A stretch of 12,563 bases of DNA from an uncultured Oscillospiraceae bacterium (GCA_934597255.1 CAKTQV010000021.1:1-12563), one strand, 5' to 3'; counted from the stretch's first letter, positions 1 through 8,676 are shown. Translations and numbers: made by a program. The notes: generated by a model not told the origin, from the sequence alone.

Positions 1-39
1 AACGCTCCGGGGCTTTGTTTTCCGATCCGGGCACGCGGA

Positions 40-627
40 TCACCGATCCCAGCAGGTCTTCTTATCTTCCTCCGTGATGGCCCGAATGACCCGGCAGGGA
101 TTGCCGACCGCTACCGAGCCGTCCGGAATGTCCTTGACCACGACGCTTCCGCCTCCGATCACAACATTGCTTCCGATGGTCACGCCGGGCATGACCTGCA
201 CGCCCGCGCCGATCCACACATTGTCCCCCACGGTGATCGGATACGCATACTCCAGGCCCCGGTTCCGGCGCTCGTGATCGATCGGATGCCCCGCCGTATG
301 AAAGCCGCAGTCGGGGGCGACAAACACATTGTCGCCGAAGGTCACCTTCGCTCCGTCCAGAATGACGGTGTTATGGTTGGCAAAGAAATTCTCGCCGATC
401 TCAATGTTGCAGCCGTAATCGCACCAGAACGGCGCGACGATGCAGAACGGGCCCTTCGTCCGGCCCAGCAGCTGCTTCATGAGCGCCCGCTTTCCCTCCT
501 CGTCGGACGGAAGGAGCTGGTTGTACCGATGGCAAAGATCCTTCGCCCGGTTTCTTTCCCGCTGGAGCTCCTCGTCGTGATTCGCGTCGTACAGCCGCTG
601 CGCCAGCATTTTCTCCTTTTCCGTCAT
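40..627 (-). CDS. Maltose/galactoside-type sugar O-acetyltransferase
   Basis: A 195-residue protein of the LacA/Maa family, cytosolic trimeric enzymes that move an acetyl group from acetyl-CoA to a hydroxyl of a sugar such as maltose, glucose or a galactoside. Residues 1-55 form the short N-terminal helical maltose-acetyltransferase domain (MTEKEKMLAQRLYDAND-like opening). Residues about 60-185 are a left-handed beta-helix built from hexapeptide repeats (IEIGEN, VTFGDN, ITVGDN, VTIGSN). The catalytic histidine is expected at H114 in TAGHPID, and the family ending GNPCRVIR is present at 175-182. Length is normal for the family. The ATG at 627 has an AGGA box 7 bases upstream. It starts 21 bases after the flavoprotein gene ends, so it is probably the last gene of the malQ operon. 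The sugar acceptor cannot be read from sequence; a detoxifying role for non-metabolised sugars is the usual proposal for this family. Confidence 0.92.
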   Translation of the reverse strand: MTEKEKMLAQRLYDANHDEELQRERNRAKDLCHRYNQLLPSDEEGKRALMKQLLGRTKGPFCIVAPFWCDYGCNIEIGENFFANHNTVILDGAKVTFGDNVFVAPDCGFHTAGHPIDHERRNRGLEYAYPITVGDNVWIGAGVQVMPGVTIGSNVVIGGGSVVVKDIPDGSVAVGNPCRVIRAITEEDKKTCWDR

Positions 628-648
628 TTCTCCGTCCTGTTCCGCCCG

Positions 649-2046
649 TCACAGACCGAGCATATCCCGCGCCGCCAGACGGCCGCCCGCCAGAGATAAG
701 CCGAACGCATGGCCGGACAGCATGACGCTGTAGTCGCCGGAATCAACGCCGCTGACGTCGATGCCCGCGCACCACAGGCCGCCGATGGGCTTCCACGCGC
801 CGTCCAGCACGCGCATCCGGCTGTCCGTGCGCACGCCGCCGTGCACGGTTATCATATCCATCCCGGCCCGGGCCGCATAGAACGGCGCACGGTCCAGCGC
901 CAGAAGGCAGCGCCGCGGCTTACCGAACACGGCGTCCTCCCCGGCGGCGCAGGCCGCGTTGTAGCCGCGCACGGTGTCCGCCAGCGTTCCGGCGTCCAGC
1001 CCCGCGGCCTCCGCCAGCGCCTCCGGGCTGTCGGCCCGGAACACAAGGCCGTCCTCCGCCGCCTTGTCCAGCGCGCGGCGCAGCATGGCATAGCCGTTGT
1101 CCTTCGCGTCCATGGGGGCCATGACCCCGGGCGCGCTGTCCATAAGGCGCTGCACGAGCGCATCGTCAAAGACCGCGAAGCAGCGCTTTTCCGGCTGCCG
1201 CGCCACGGCGTTCTGGCCGAAGATGAAGTCGGAAACAATGGATTCGTCGCAGAAGCGCTCGCCCAGAATATTGACCCAGACCGCCTCCTCCGAGCGCACG
1301 AGCGCGCCGACCGGCCCATGGCCGGAAAACACGGGGCCCGCGCCCTCGATGGCCAGATCGCTCACCGGCTCGGCTCCGGCCTGCTCCGCCAGCGTCACGC
1401 CGTCGCCGTCGTGGTAAATGCCGCGTCCATGCAGAAAGTGCTCCGGCTCAAACGCCGGCATGAGCCGCCGGATCAGCGCGGGATTGCCGGCCATGCCGCC
1501 GGTGGCAAGCAGAACGCCGTCGGCCGTGAAGCACTCGCCCGCCTCCGTCTCCACGCCGCATACGCGGCCGTTTTCCATAAGGAGCCGCCGGGCGCGCGCG
1601 CCGGTCCTTATCTCCACGCCGAGCGCCGCGGCGCGGTCGAGAAGCGCCTGGACGACGTATTTGCCGCTCGGCGACCGGTCGGTCATGTGAAAGACCTCCG
1701 GCGACTGGTTGACCATGTGGTGTATCACGCGGCAAAACGGCACGCCCAGCCCCATGAGCCAGTCTACTGTCCCGCCGGAGGCGTCGATGAGCGTGCGCAC
1801 CAGCCGCGCGTCGGCGCGCCAGTGGGAATAATCCATCGCCTCGCGGAACAGCTTTTCCGGCTGCGCGTCGATATTCAGGCGCCTTTGCAGCGCGCTTCCC
1901 GCGGCGAACACGCCCTCCGCAAAGCGGCCGTTCCCGCCGGGCGACGCGCTCCGCTCGAGCACGGTGACCGACGCGCCGCCTTCCGCCGCCGTCACAGCCG
2001 CGGACAGCCCGGAGGCGCCCGCGCCGACGATCAGTATTTTCTTCAT
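649..2046 (-). CDS. FAD-dependent oxidoreductase, fumarate reductase flavoprotein-like
   Basis: A 465-residue FAD_binding_2-type flavoprotein related to fumarate reductase/succinate dehydrogenase flavoprotein subunits and 3-ketosteroid dehydrogenases. The N-terminal Rossmann motif GAGASG is at residues 8-13, followed by the FAD-ribose acidic residue E31 and the GGN segment at 37-39. LLATGGMAGNP at 179-189 is the second FAD contact. Residues about 225-385 form the capping/substrate domain with the VNxxGERFxxE motif at 258-268. HGGVRTD at 402-408 and GLWCAGID at 423-430 form the C-terminal FAD/active-site part. There is no signal peptide, haem-binding CXXCH or FMN-attachment domain, so it looks like a bare cytosolic reductase. 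The start is MKKILIVGAG at 2046, chosen for the GGAAAGG box upstream; the open frame runs on to about 2460 but that part overlaps malQ. It lies 34 bases after malQ. The substrate is unknown (an enoate, fumarate-like acid or steroid are possible). Confidence 0.88.
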   Translation of the reverse strand: MKKILIVGAGASGLSAAVTAAEGGASVTVLERSASPGGNGRFAEGVFAAGSALQRRLNIDAQPEKLFREAMDYSHWRADARLVRTLIDASGGTVDWLMGLGVPFCRVIHHMVNQSPEVFHMTDRSPSGKYVVQALLDRAAALGVEIRTGARARRLLMENGRVCGVETEAGECFTADGVLLATGGMAGNPALIRRLMPAFEPEHFLHGRGIYHDGDGVTLAEQAGAEPVSDLAIEGAGPVFSGHGPVGALVRSEEAVWVNILGERFCDESIVSDFIFGQNAVARQPEKRCFAVFDDALVQRLMDSAPGVMAPMDAKDNGYAMLRRALDKAAEDGLVFRADSPEALAEAAGLDAGTLADTVRGYNAACAAGEDAVFGKPRRCLLALDRAPFYAARAGMDMITVHGGVRTDSRMRVLDGAWKPIGGLWCAGIDVSGVDSGDYSVMLSGHAFGLSLAGGRLAARDMLGL

Positions 2047-2080
2047 CACTGTATCCCTTTCCGTTGTAAACTGCAAATTT

Positions 2081-3565
2081 TTATCGCCCGTAAAGCCGGC
2101 ACATGCGCGCCATCCGCGCCGCCAGCGCCTCCGAAAGCGCGTTCTCCGGCGCCCGCCAGCACCAGTTTCCCCGGCCCAGCACGCCCGGCGTGTTGATGCG
2201 GCCGCCGCCGTCCAGCCAGTCCGAAAGCTGCGACACGAAAAGCTCCGCCGCCGTGCGCATCCCGCCGCGCAGCAGCGCCTGCCGCAGATCGCCCTGCGGC
2301 GAAAGACCGAAGTATTCGCGCACATAGTCCGCCTGCTCCGAAAGCAGTCCGGCCGCCCATTCGCCCAGCGGCGGGTTGTCGTGCGTGCCCGTGTAGCACA
2401 CGCAGTCCGCGCCGACGTTGTGCGGCAGATAGCTGCTCGGCTCATGCGGATCGAAGGCAAATTCCAGCACCTTCATCCCCGGCCAGCCGCTCTCGCGCCG
2501 CAGCGTCTCCACCTCCGGCGTAAGGAAACCGAGATCCTCGGCAATGACGGGCAGCTCCGGCAGCGCCGCGCGCACCGCGTCCGTAAAGCGCCGGCCCGGC
2601 CCCCGCCGCCACCGGCCGCCGCGCGCCGTCGACTCTCCGCGGGGCACGGCCCAATAGCTTTCCAGCCCGCGGAAATGATCGATGCGCACCGCGTCGAACA
2701 GCCTCGCGCTCCAGCCGAGCCGCCGCAGCCACCAGGCAAAGCCGTCGCGCTCCATGCGCTCCCAGTCATAAAGCGGATTGCCCCAAAGCTGGCCGTCAGC
2801 CGTGAAGTAATCCGGCGGCACACCGGCCACCTCCGTCGGCTCGCCGTCGGCCCCGAGACGGAACAGCTCCGGCCGGCTCCATACGTCCGCGCTGTCCAGC
2901 GGGACATAGATCGGCACGTCGCCGATCAGGCGCACGCCTTCGTCCCGCGCGTGGGCCCGCAGCGCGTCCCACTGGCGAAAAAACAGAAACTGCGTGTAGA
3001 TATGATAGCGGATATCCTCCGCCAGAAGCGTCCGGTATTCCACCATGGCCCCGTCAAAGCCCGGCGCGGCATGGCTGCGCACGCGCGCGTCGTCCCATTC
3101 CGTCCGCGCCCGCATTCCGAAAAAGCCGCGCAGCGCCATGAATTCGGCGTAGGGCACGAGCCAGTCGCCCTGCTCGGCGGCAAAGCGCTCCACCGCCGCG
3201 CGATCGCGCTCCCAGCCGCGCCGGAACGCCAGCCGAAGCACCGCCCCGCGGTTTTCATACAGCTTCCCGTAATCGATCCGCGACGGGTCGCCGCCCCAGT
3301 CCGCGCCCTCGATCTCCGCGCGCGCAAGCAGCCCCTCATCGGCCAGCGTGTCCAGATCGATCAGATACGGCGAGCCGGCGAAGGCCGAGGCCGTCTGGTA
3401 GGGCGAATCGCCGAAGCCCGTCGGCCCGATGGGCAGTATCTGCCAGTATTTTTGTCCGGCTCCGGCCAGAAAATCCACAAAGCGATGCGCCGGGCGTCCC
3501 AGCGTTCCGATGCCGTAAGGCCCCGGCAGCGAGGCCACGGGCAGCAGTATCCCGCTCGCCCTCAT
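2081..3565 (-). CDS. malQ: 4-alpha-glucanotransferase (amylomaltase)
   Basis: A 494-residue GH77 enzyme that transfers 1,4-alpha-glucan segments between maltodextrins and releases glucose, acting in the cytosol on maltose/glycogen breakdown products. Family signatures run the whole length: SGILLPVASLPGPYGIG near the N terminus, KYWQILPIGPTG at 39-50, GDSPYQ at 52-57, and IGDVPIYV at 214-221. All three catalytic acids are visible: the nucleophile D296 in RIDHFRG, the acid/base E343 in IAEDLG, and the transition-state stabiliser D396 in THDNP. Length equals the short bacterial MalQ type (about 500 residues). The ATG at 3565 follows an AAAGGGGG box. It is the first gene of a leftward trio with the flavoprotein and sugar acetyltransferase, spaced 34 and 21 bases apart. 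No mal regulator or glycogen phosphorylase gene is in the window. Confidence 0.97.
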   Translation of the reverse strand: MRASGILLPVASLPGPYGIGTLGRPAHRFVDFLAGAGQKYWQILPIGPTGFGDSPYQTASAFAGSPYLIDLDTLADEGLLARAEIEGADWGGDPSRIDYGKLYENRGAVLRLAFRRGWERDRAAVERFAAEQGDWLVPYAEFMALRGFFGMRARTEWDDARVRSHAAPGFDGAMVEYRTLLAEDIRYHIYTQFLFFRQWDALRAHARDEGVRLIGDVPIYVPLDSADVWSRPELFRLGADGEPTEVAGVPPDYFTADGQLWGNPLYDWERMERDGFAWWLRRLGWSARLFDAVRIDHFRGLESYWAVPRGESTARGGRWRRGPGRRFTDAVRAALPELPVIAEDLGFLTPEVETLRRESGWPGMKVLEFAFDPHEPSSYLPHNVGADCVCYTGTHDNPPLGEWAAGLLSEQADYVREYFGLSPQGDLRQALLRGGMRTAAELFVSQLSDWLDGGGRINTPGVLGRGNWCWRAPENALSEALAARMARMCRLYGR

Positions 3566-3615
3566 GCACGAGCCCCCTTTCCGATGAAAATGCGCCGTCC
3601 GGCGCCAATGTTTTT

Positions 3616-3645
3616 ATTTTACCCCAGCGGCCGGCCCGGGCGCAA
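3616..3645 (-). promoter_or_regulatory. Candidate malQ operon promoter
   Basis: On the minus strand a TAAAAT -10 box (3616-3621) lies 18 bases from a TTGCGC -35-like box (3640-3645). This predicts a transcript start near 3609, about 44 bases before the malQ start codon. The -35 match is weak (3 of 6), so this is a pattern call only. Confidence 0.4.
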
Positions 3646-3700
3646 CATTTTTGATAAAAAACCTTCCGCCGCCCGCCATACATATATAGATAATTTTCTC

Positions 3701-3729
3701 TTGCGGAAACCGCGCCGCAACAGTATAAT
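3701..3729 (+). promoter_or_regulatory. Candidate promoter of the Na/Pi transporter gene, with inverted repeat
   Basis: A perfect TATAAT -10 box (3724-3729) lies 17 bases after TTGCGG (3701-3706). The spacing is ideal but the -35 box matches only 3 of 6 positions. The -35 box itself is one arm of an inverted repeat, TTGCGG at 3701-3706 and CCGCAA at 3715-3720 with an 8-base centre, which fills the -35 and spacer. A start near 3736 gives a leader of about 36 bases. The repeat could be an operator for a regulator that controls phosphate uptake. It is not a recognised Pho box. Confidence 0.55.
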
Positions 3730-3771
3730 TTCTCCTTGGGTGCAACAGAAAGAAAAAGGCGGGCGACAGAT

Positions 3772-5568
3772 ATGAATGTGTTCAATATTCTCACGCTCCT
3801 CGGCGGTCTGGCCATGTTCCTGTACGGCATGCGGCTGATGGGCGACGGGCTGAAGGAAAGCTCCTCCGGCGCACTCAAGCGTGCCATGGAGCATGTGACG
3901 AACAACCCCGTCAAGGCCTTTTTCCTTGGTCTTGCCGTCACCGCCGTCATCCAGTCCTCCACGGCCACGATCGTCATCACCTCCGGTCTGGTCGCCGCGG
4001 GCATTCTCTCCCTGCGGCAGTCGCTCGGCATCGTCGTCGGCGCGAACGTCGGCACCACCGTCACCGGCCAGATCATCCGCCTGCTCGATCTGGACGCCAG
4101 CTCGACCGCCTGGCTTCAGATATTCAAGCCCTCCACGCTGGCCCCCGTCGCCCTCATTCTCGGCATCGTTCTCATCATGGGCTTTTCCTTCAAAAGCTCC
4201 CGGAGCATCGGAAGCATCGCCATCGGCTTCGGTATCTTATTCACGGGACTTCTGAACATGACCGGCTCGGTCGACGCGCTCAACAAAACGGGTATGTTCG
4301 AGTCGCTGTTCGCCGGTCTCGGCGAGCGGCCCTTCCTCGGCTATCTCACGGGCGCGGGCGTGGCCTTCGTGCTGCAAAGCTCCTCGGCCACCATCGGCAT
4401 CCTGCAGGCGCTCTCCGCCTCCGGCCAGCTCACGTTCAGCGCCGTTTACGCCGTCATCGTCGGCATTTATCTCGGCGACTGCGTCACAACGGCCATCGTC
4501 TGCTCCATCGGGGCCAAGGCCGACGCACGGCGCGTCGGCATCGTGAACATCCTGTTCAATCTCAGCGAAACGGTGCTCGTGCTGGCCGGCGTAGCCCTCG
4601 TTCACCGGCTCGGCCTTCTCGACGCGCTCTGGACGCGCCCCGTCAGCTCCGGCAGCATCGCCAATACGAACACGATCTTCAATCTTGGCTGCGCGATTTT
4701 GCTCATGCCCCTTCTGCCGGTGTATGAACGCATCAGCCGCCGCCTTGTCCGCGACGAATCCGCCCCGGCGGATAAATACGCCGAAAAGCTCGCGGCGCTC
4801 AGCCCCGCGTTTTTCGACACGCCCGCGCTGGCGCTGCGCAGCTGCTATGATATCCTGCTGACCATCTTCCGCGCCGCGCGGAGCAACATCGACCTGTCCT
4901 TCTCCCTGCTCGACCATTACAGCGACGATCTCATGCGCACGCTCACCGAGGAGGAGGACAACATCGACCGCCTGACCGACCGGGTCAGCAACTATCTCAT
5001 CGACCTGTCCACCCACATCACCGCCGCCGAGCACGCCGCCATTCTCGACCAGTATTACAAGCTCGTCTCCGAGTTTGAGCGTCTGGGCGATCATGCCGTG
5101 AACATCGGCGAGCTGGCCGGCGGGCTGGCCGAGGCCGGGGCCCGGTTTTCCGACGACGGCTACGAGGAGCTGACCGTGCTGGAGGATCTGATCGCCCGCA
5201 TCCTCGATCTGGCCGACCGGGCCTTTGAAAAGCGCGACGTCGACGCGGCCAGCCGCATCGAGCCGCTGGAGGAGGTCGTGGACGACATGGTCAACGCGCT
5301 GCGCGACAACCATCTTGACCGCGTATGCAGCGGCCGGTGCAGCGTGGTCGCGGGGACGGGCTTCATGAACCTGCTGTCCGACATCGAGCGCATCTCCGAC
5401 ATCTGCTCCAACGTCGGCGTGGCGACCGTGGCGCGCGTGCACCCGGAGCTTGCCAACCGCGCGCACGAATACATCTCCCGCCTCCACTCCGGCGGCGACG
5501 AGCGCTTCAACGCGGAATACAACCGCGCGCACGACGAATACTTCTCCCGCCTGCCGAAGCAGGCGTGA
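3772..5568 (+). CDS. Na/Pi cotransporter family protein with C-terminal PhoU domain
   Basis: A 598-residue membrane protein of the NptA/YjbB type (SLC34-like), which couples phosphate movement to sodium. Residues 1-320 hold two inverted Na_Pi_cotrans repeats, each with the QSS signature: QSSTATIVIT at 61-70 and QSSSATIGIL at 202-211, followed by GANVGTTVTG (90-99) and GDCVTTAI (235-242). About eight hydrophobic segments are apparent. Residues about 350-565 are a PhoU-like helical domain, with the metal/phosphate-linked motifs ERLGDHAVNIGE (436-447) and DIERISDICSN (537-547). The start is MNVFNIL at 3772, preceded by AAGGCGGG; twelve further upstream codons are open but overlap the promoter-leader. 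Length and domain order are normal for the fused family in Clostridia. The PhoU tail suggests activity responds to cell phosphate status. The gene stands on its own promoter, 123 bases before the ABC transporter gene. Confidence 0.95.
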   Translation: MNVFNILTLLGGLAMFLYGMRLMGDGLKESSSGALKRAMEHVTNNPVKAFFLGLAVTAVIQSSTATIVITSGLVAAGILSLRQSLGIVVGANVGTTVTGQIIRLLDLDASSTAWLQIFKPSTLAPVALILGIVLIMGFSFKSSRSIGSIAIGFGILFTGLLNMTGSVDALNKTGMFESLFAGLGERPFLGYLTGAGVAFVLQSSSATIGILQALSASGQLTFSAVYAVIVGIYLGDCVTTAIVCSIGAKADARRVGIVNILFNLSETVLVLAGVALVHRLGLLDALWTRPVSSGSIANTNTIFNLGCAILLMPLLPVYERISRRLVRDESAPADKYAEKLAALSPAFFDTPALALRSCYDILLTIFRAARSNIDLSFSLLDHYSDDLMRTLTEEEDNIDRLTDRVSNYLIDLSTHITAAEHAAILDQYYKLVSEFERLGDHAVNIGELAGGLAEAGARFSDDGYEELTVLEDLIARILDLADRAFEKRDVDAASRIEPLEEVVDDMVNALRDNHLDRVCSGRCSVVAGTGFMNLLSDIERISDICSNVGVATVARVHPELANRAHEYISRLHSGGDERFNAEYNRAHDEYFSRLPKQA

Positions 5569-5575
5569 CGCAGGC

Positions 5576-5612
5576 GGCGCGTCCCCCGGGCCATCCGGCG
5601 GGCGCGCCGTTT
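5576..5612 (+). terminator. Possible hairpin terminator or attenuator after the Na/Pi gene
   Basis: GGCGCG at 5576-5581 can pair with CGCGCC at 5603-5608, and the inner C-rich and G-rich stretches extend the stem with one mismatch to a short loop at about 5590-5594. Only a weak T-rich tail (GTTTCGATTCGGTTTAG) follows. It may end the Na/Pi transcript partly, letting some transcription continue into the ABC gene. Confidence 0.4.
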
Positions 5613-5630
5613 CGATTCGGTTTAGATTCA

Positions 5631-5657
5631 TTGATTAAGGTATGTTGTGTTTATAAC
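5631..5657 (+). promoter_or_regulatory. Weak promoter candidate for the ABC transporter gene
   Basis: The only AT-rich stretch between the two plus-strand genes contains TTGATT (5631-5636) and TATAAC (5652-5657). Both boxes are reasonable but the 15-base spacing is short for sigma-A. A start near 5664 would leave a leader of about 28 bases before the AAGGAGG site and ATG at 5692. Confidence 0.3.
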
Positions 5658-5691
5658 GTCAGGCATACCGTGTAAGACAAGGAGGTCCGCT

Positions 5692-8676
5692 ATGCTGGAG
5701 CTGAAAAACATCACGAAAATATATCCCGCCGGCGGGGACGACGTCCACGCTCTCAAGGGGATCGACCTGCAGTTCCGTCCAAGTGAATTCGTCGCCATCC
5801 TCGGCCCGTCGGGCTGCGGCAAAACGACGACGCTCAACATCATCGGCGGGCTCGACCAGTACACGAGCGGCGATCTGATCATCAACGGCCGCTCCACCCG
5901 CGATTTCCGGGACCGCGACTGGGACGCCTACCGCAACCACTCCATCGGCTTTGTCTTTCAAAGCTACAACCTCATTCCACATCAGACCGTGCTGCGCAAC
6001 GTGGAGCTGGCGCTGACGCTTTCGGGCGTGGGCAAAAAGGAGCGGCGCGCGCGCGCCGCCGCCGCGCTGGAGGCCGTGGGCCTCGGGTCGCAGATGAAAA
6101 AGCGCCCGGCCGAAATGTCCGGCGGCCAGATGCAGCGCGTGGCCATCGCCCGCGCCATCGTCAACGACCCGGACATCATCCTGGCCGACGAGCCGACAGG
6201 CGCGCTGGACTCGGAGACGAGCGTGCAGGTCATGGACATCCTCAAAAAAATATCGCAGGACCGGCTCGTCATCATGGTCACGCACAACCCGGAGCTGGCC
6301 GCGCGCTACGCCACGCGGACGGTGCGCATGCTGGACGGACGTATTCTGGCCGACTCCAACCCGCTGACCGACGAGGAGCTGACCGCCGCACGCCGGGCGG
6401 ACGCCGCCGCGCAGACGGCGGGCCGGCGCGAAAAGCTTCCCTCCATGCGCTTTTCCACGTCCTTCGGCCTTTCGCTGAACAACCTGTTCACCAAAAAGGG
6501 CCGGACAATCCTCACGGCCTTTGCCGGCTCCATCGGCATCATCGGCATCGCTCTCATCTTCGCCGTTTCCCGCGGCACAACGAATTACATCGACGAGGTG
6601 CAGGAGCAGACGCTCTCCTCCTACCCGCTCACGCTTCAGCAGCAGAACATCGACATGAGCTCGCTGATGTCCACGTTCATGAACACGGCGAACACGCAGC
6701 CGGATCACGGCGACGACGCGCTGTATCAGAAGACCATGGTCTACGACATGGTCAACGCCATGAGCGAGCTGGACGCGGATGTGAACGACCTGGGAGCCTT
6801 CAAAAGCTATCTGGATGAGCGTCTGGCCGACGACAGCGATCCGCTCGGCGAGGCCGTAAGCGGCGTGCAGTACGGCTACGATCTGGATATGCTGTTTTAC
6901 ACGCAGGACGCCGACGGCAACATCCTCCGCTCCGACGCGATGAGCGTGATGACCGATCACTTCGGCGACATGTGGGGCATGAGCGCCGACACGGCCTCCA
7001 ATCCCATGTCCTCGCTGATGCAGCAGAGCGAAAGCGGCTACGCCACCTGGCAGCAGATGCTCCCCGGCCGGGACGGCGAGCTGATCAGCCCCGTTATACA
7101 GAAGCAGTACGATCTGGTATACGGCCGCTGGCCGTCCGCCTGGAACGAGGCCGTGCTGGTCATGGACGAGTCGAACGAGCTGTACGACATCTATCTTTAC
7201 GCCCTCGGCCTGCTTCCCGCCAGCGAGCTCGACGAGATCGCGAAGGCCGCCATGAATCTGGAAAGCGTTGAAACGCAGACGGAGAGCTGGTCGTATGAGG
7301 ACGTCTGCGCGGCGGAATTCAAGCTCATTCTGCCCGCCGACTGCTACTCGCTCGACGAGCAGACGGGGCTTTATACCGATCTGCGCGAAACGGAGGCCGG
7401 CCTGCGCTATCTTTACACGAACGCCGAAAACGTGCGCATCGTGGGCATCATCCGGCCGGACGAGAACGCCGTGGGCGGGATGCTCACGGGCGCCGTGGCC
7501 TACACCTCGGCGCTGACGGAGCATGTGATCGAAAGCGCGGCCGGCGCCGAGGCGCTCCAGGCGCAGGAGAACGCGCCCGACACCGATATATTCACCGGCC
7601 TCCCCTTCCCCGACGAGGACGGCGAGCAAAGCGACGCGGAGAAGGCCGAAGCCTTTGACCGCTACGCCGAAGGGCTGGACGAGGCCGGACGGGCCGCGCT
7701 GTATGTGCAGATCCAGTCCACGCCCGACGAGGAGACCGTCGCCGCCTCCGCCGAGCCGGTGATGGAATCGCTCGACCGCGCCGGCATGGAGGATATGCTC
7801 GTCTCTGCGCTTGTGGAGCAGACCGGCATGGAGGAAGACCGCGCGCGCAGCTACATCGCGGACATGGACGACGAGGAGCTGTCCGATTACGTCCGGCAGG
7901 GCGTCGACGCGCAGATCCGGGCGCAGTACGCCGCCAGCGCCGAAATGCAGTTTGCCGACACGGACGAAGCCGCGCTGGCCGATGCGCTGGACGGACTGCT
8001 GACGGAGCTGGACGAGGCGCGCCGCGCCGCGCTGTACGATTCCTGCGTAAGCTTCTCCGCATCCAGCTACGAGGAAAACCGCCGGATTCTCGGCGGCGTC
8101 GATCCGGATGTCCCCTATTCCATCAGCCTTTACGCCGCCTCCTTCGCCGACAAGGATGTGATCGAGGACGCCATCGCCGATTATAACGCCGGCGAGGATG
8201 AACTGCACCAGATCCACTACACGGACTATGTGGGCCTTATCATGTCCTCCGTGACGACCATTATCAACGCCATCACCTATGTGCTCATCGCCTTTGTTGC
8301 CATCAGTCTGATCGTCTCGTCGATCATGATCGGCGTCATCACGCTCATCTCCGTGCAGGAGCGCACCAAGGAGATCGGCATTCTGCGCGCCATCGGCGCA
8401 TCCAAGCGGAACGTTTCGAGCATGTTCAACGCCGAAACGGTCATCATCGGCCTGGCCTCTGGCTTGCTGGGCGTGGGCGTGACCTGGCTTCTGTGCATCC
8501 CCATCAACCTTGTGCTGCATCATCTGACGGGCATCGGAAATCTCAGCGCGACGCTCCCGCCGGCCGTTGCAGCGGCTCTGGTGGCGATCAGTGTGCTGCT
8601 GACGCTCATCGCCGGCATCATTCCCTCCCGTTCGGCGGCCAAAAAGGACCCGGTCGAGGCGCTGCGCAGCGAATGA
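5692..8676 (+). CDS. ABC transporter ATPase-permease fusion, MacB/FtsX type, with very large extracytoplasmic region
   Basis: A 994-residue fusion protein. The N-terminal ATPase (1-225) has Walker A GPSGCGKT (38-45), Q-loop Q90, signature SGGQ (143-146), Walker B ILADE (163-167) and H-loop H198. The first membrane helix is at about 272-294. A predicted outside region follows (about 295-850), then three helices (about 855-887, 913-942, 956-978) with the FtsX/MacB motif QERTKEIGILRAIGAS and the ending DPVEALRSE. This is the four-helix mechanotransmission type, which moves peptides, lipids or toxins or drives outside partners rather than simple import. The outside part is about twice that of MacB and includes an acidic, Ala-rich helical stretch (645-785) with a partial internal repeat. 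The start MLELKNITKIYP at 5692 has GGAGG 6 bases upstream; the upstream in-frame codons contain this site. No MacA-like partner or two-component genes lie beside it, so the substrate is unknown. Confidence 0.93.
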   Translation: MLELKNITKIYPAGGDDVHALKGIDLQFRPSEFVAILGPSGCGKTTTLNIIGGLDQYTSGDLIINGRSTRDFRDRDWDAYRNHSIGFVFQSYNLIPHQTVLRNVELALTLSGVGKKERRARAAAALEAVGLGSQMKKRPAEMSGGQMQRVAIARAIVNDPDIILADEPTGALDSETSVQVMDILKKISQDRLVIMVTHNPELAARYATRTVRMLDGRILADSNPLTDEELTAARRADAAAQTAGRREKLPSMRFSTSFGLSLNNLFTKKGRTILTAFAGSIGIIGIALIFAVSRGTTNYIDEVQEQTLSSYPLTLQQQNIDMSSLMSTFMNTANTQPDHGDDALYQKTMVYDMVNAMSELDADVNDLGAFKSYLDERLADDSDPLGEAVSGVQYGYDLDMLFYTQDADGNILRSDAMSVMTDHFGDMWGMSADTASNPMSSLMQQSESGYATWQQMLPGRDGELISPVIQKQYDLVYGRWPSAWNEAVLVMDESNELYDIYLYALGLLPASELDEIAKAAMNLESVETQTESWSYEDVCAAEFKLILPADCYSLDEQTGLYTDLRETEAGLRYLYTNAENVRIVGIIRPDENAVGGMLTGAVAYTSALTEHVIESAAGAEALQAQENAPDTDIFTGLPFPDEDGEQSDAEKAEAFDRYAEGLDEAGRAALYVQIQSTPDEETVAASAEPVMESLDRAGMEDMLVSALVEQTGMEEDRARSYIADMDDEELSDYVRQGVDAQIRAQYAASAEMQFADTDEAALADALDGLLTELDEARRAALYDSCVSFSASSYEENRRILGGVDPDVPYSISLYAASFADKDVIEDAIADYNAGEDELHQIHYTDYVGLIMSSVTTIINAITYVLIAFVAISLIVSSIMIGVITLISVQERTKEIGILRAIGASKRNVSSMFNAETVIIGLASGLLGVGVTWLLCIPINLVLHHLTGIGNLSATLPPAVAAALVAISVLLTLIAGIIPSRSAAKKDPVEALRSE

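Noticed and set aside
1..39. A terminator after the sugar acetyltransferase gene
   Set aside because: Only 39 bases remain before the window edge. A GC-rich segment near 5-14 could be half of a hairpin, but its partner would lie outside.
2047..2460. An in-frame N-terminal extension of the flavoprotein into malQ
   Set aside because: It is Arg-rich without pattern and overlaps malQ. The MKKILIVGAG start with its own ribosome site is the normal Rossmann opening.
709..3775. Long plus-strand open frames over the flavoprotein and malQ genes
   Set aside because: They are Arg/Pro/Ala/His-rich shadows. The minus-strand proteins carry FAD-binding and GH77 catalytic motifs.
4237..5631. A 464-residue minus-strand open frame opposite the Na/Pi transporter gene
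   Set aside because: Same cause: low-complexity composition, no start signal, and the plus frame has clear family motifs.
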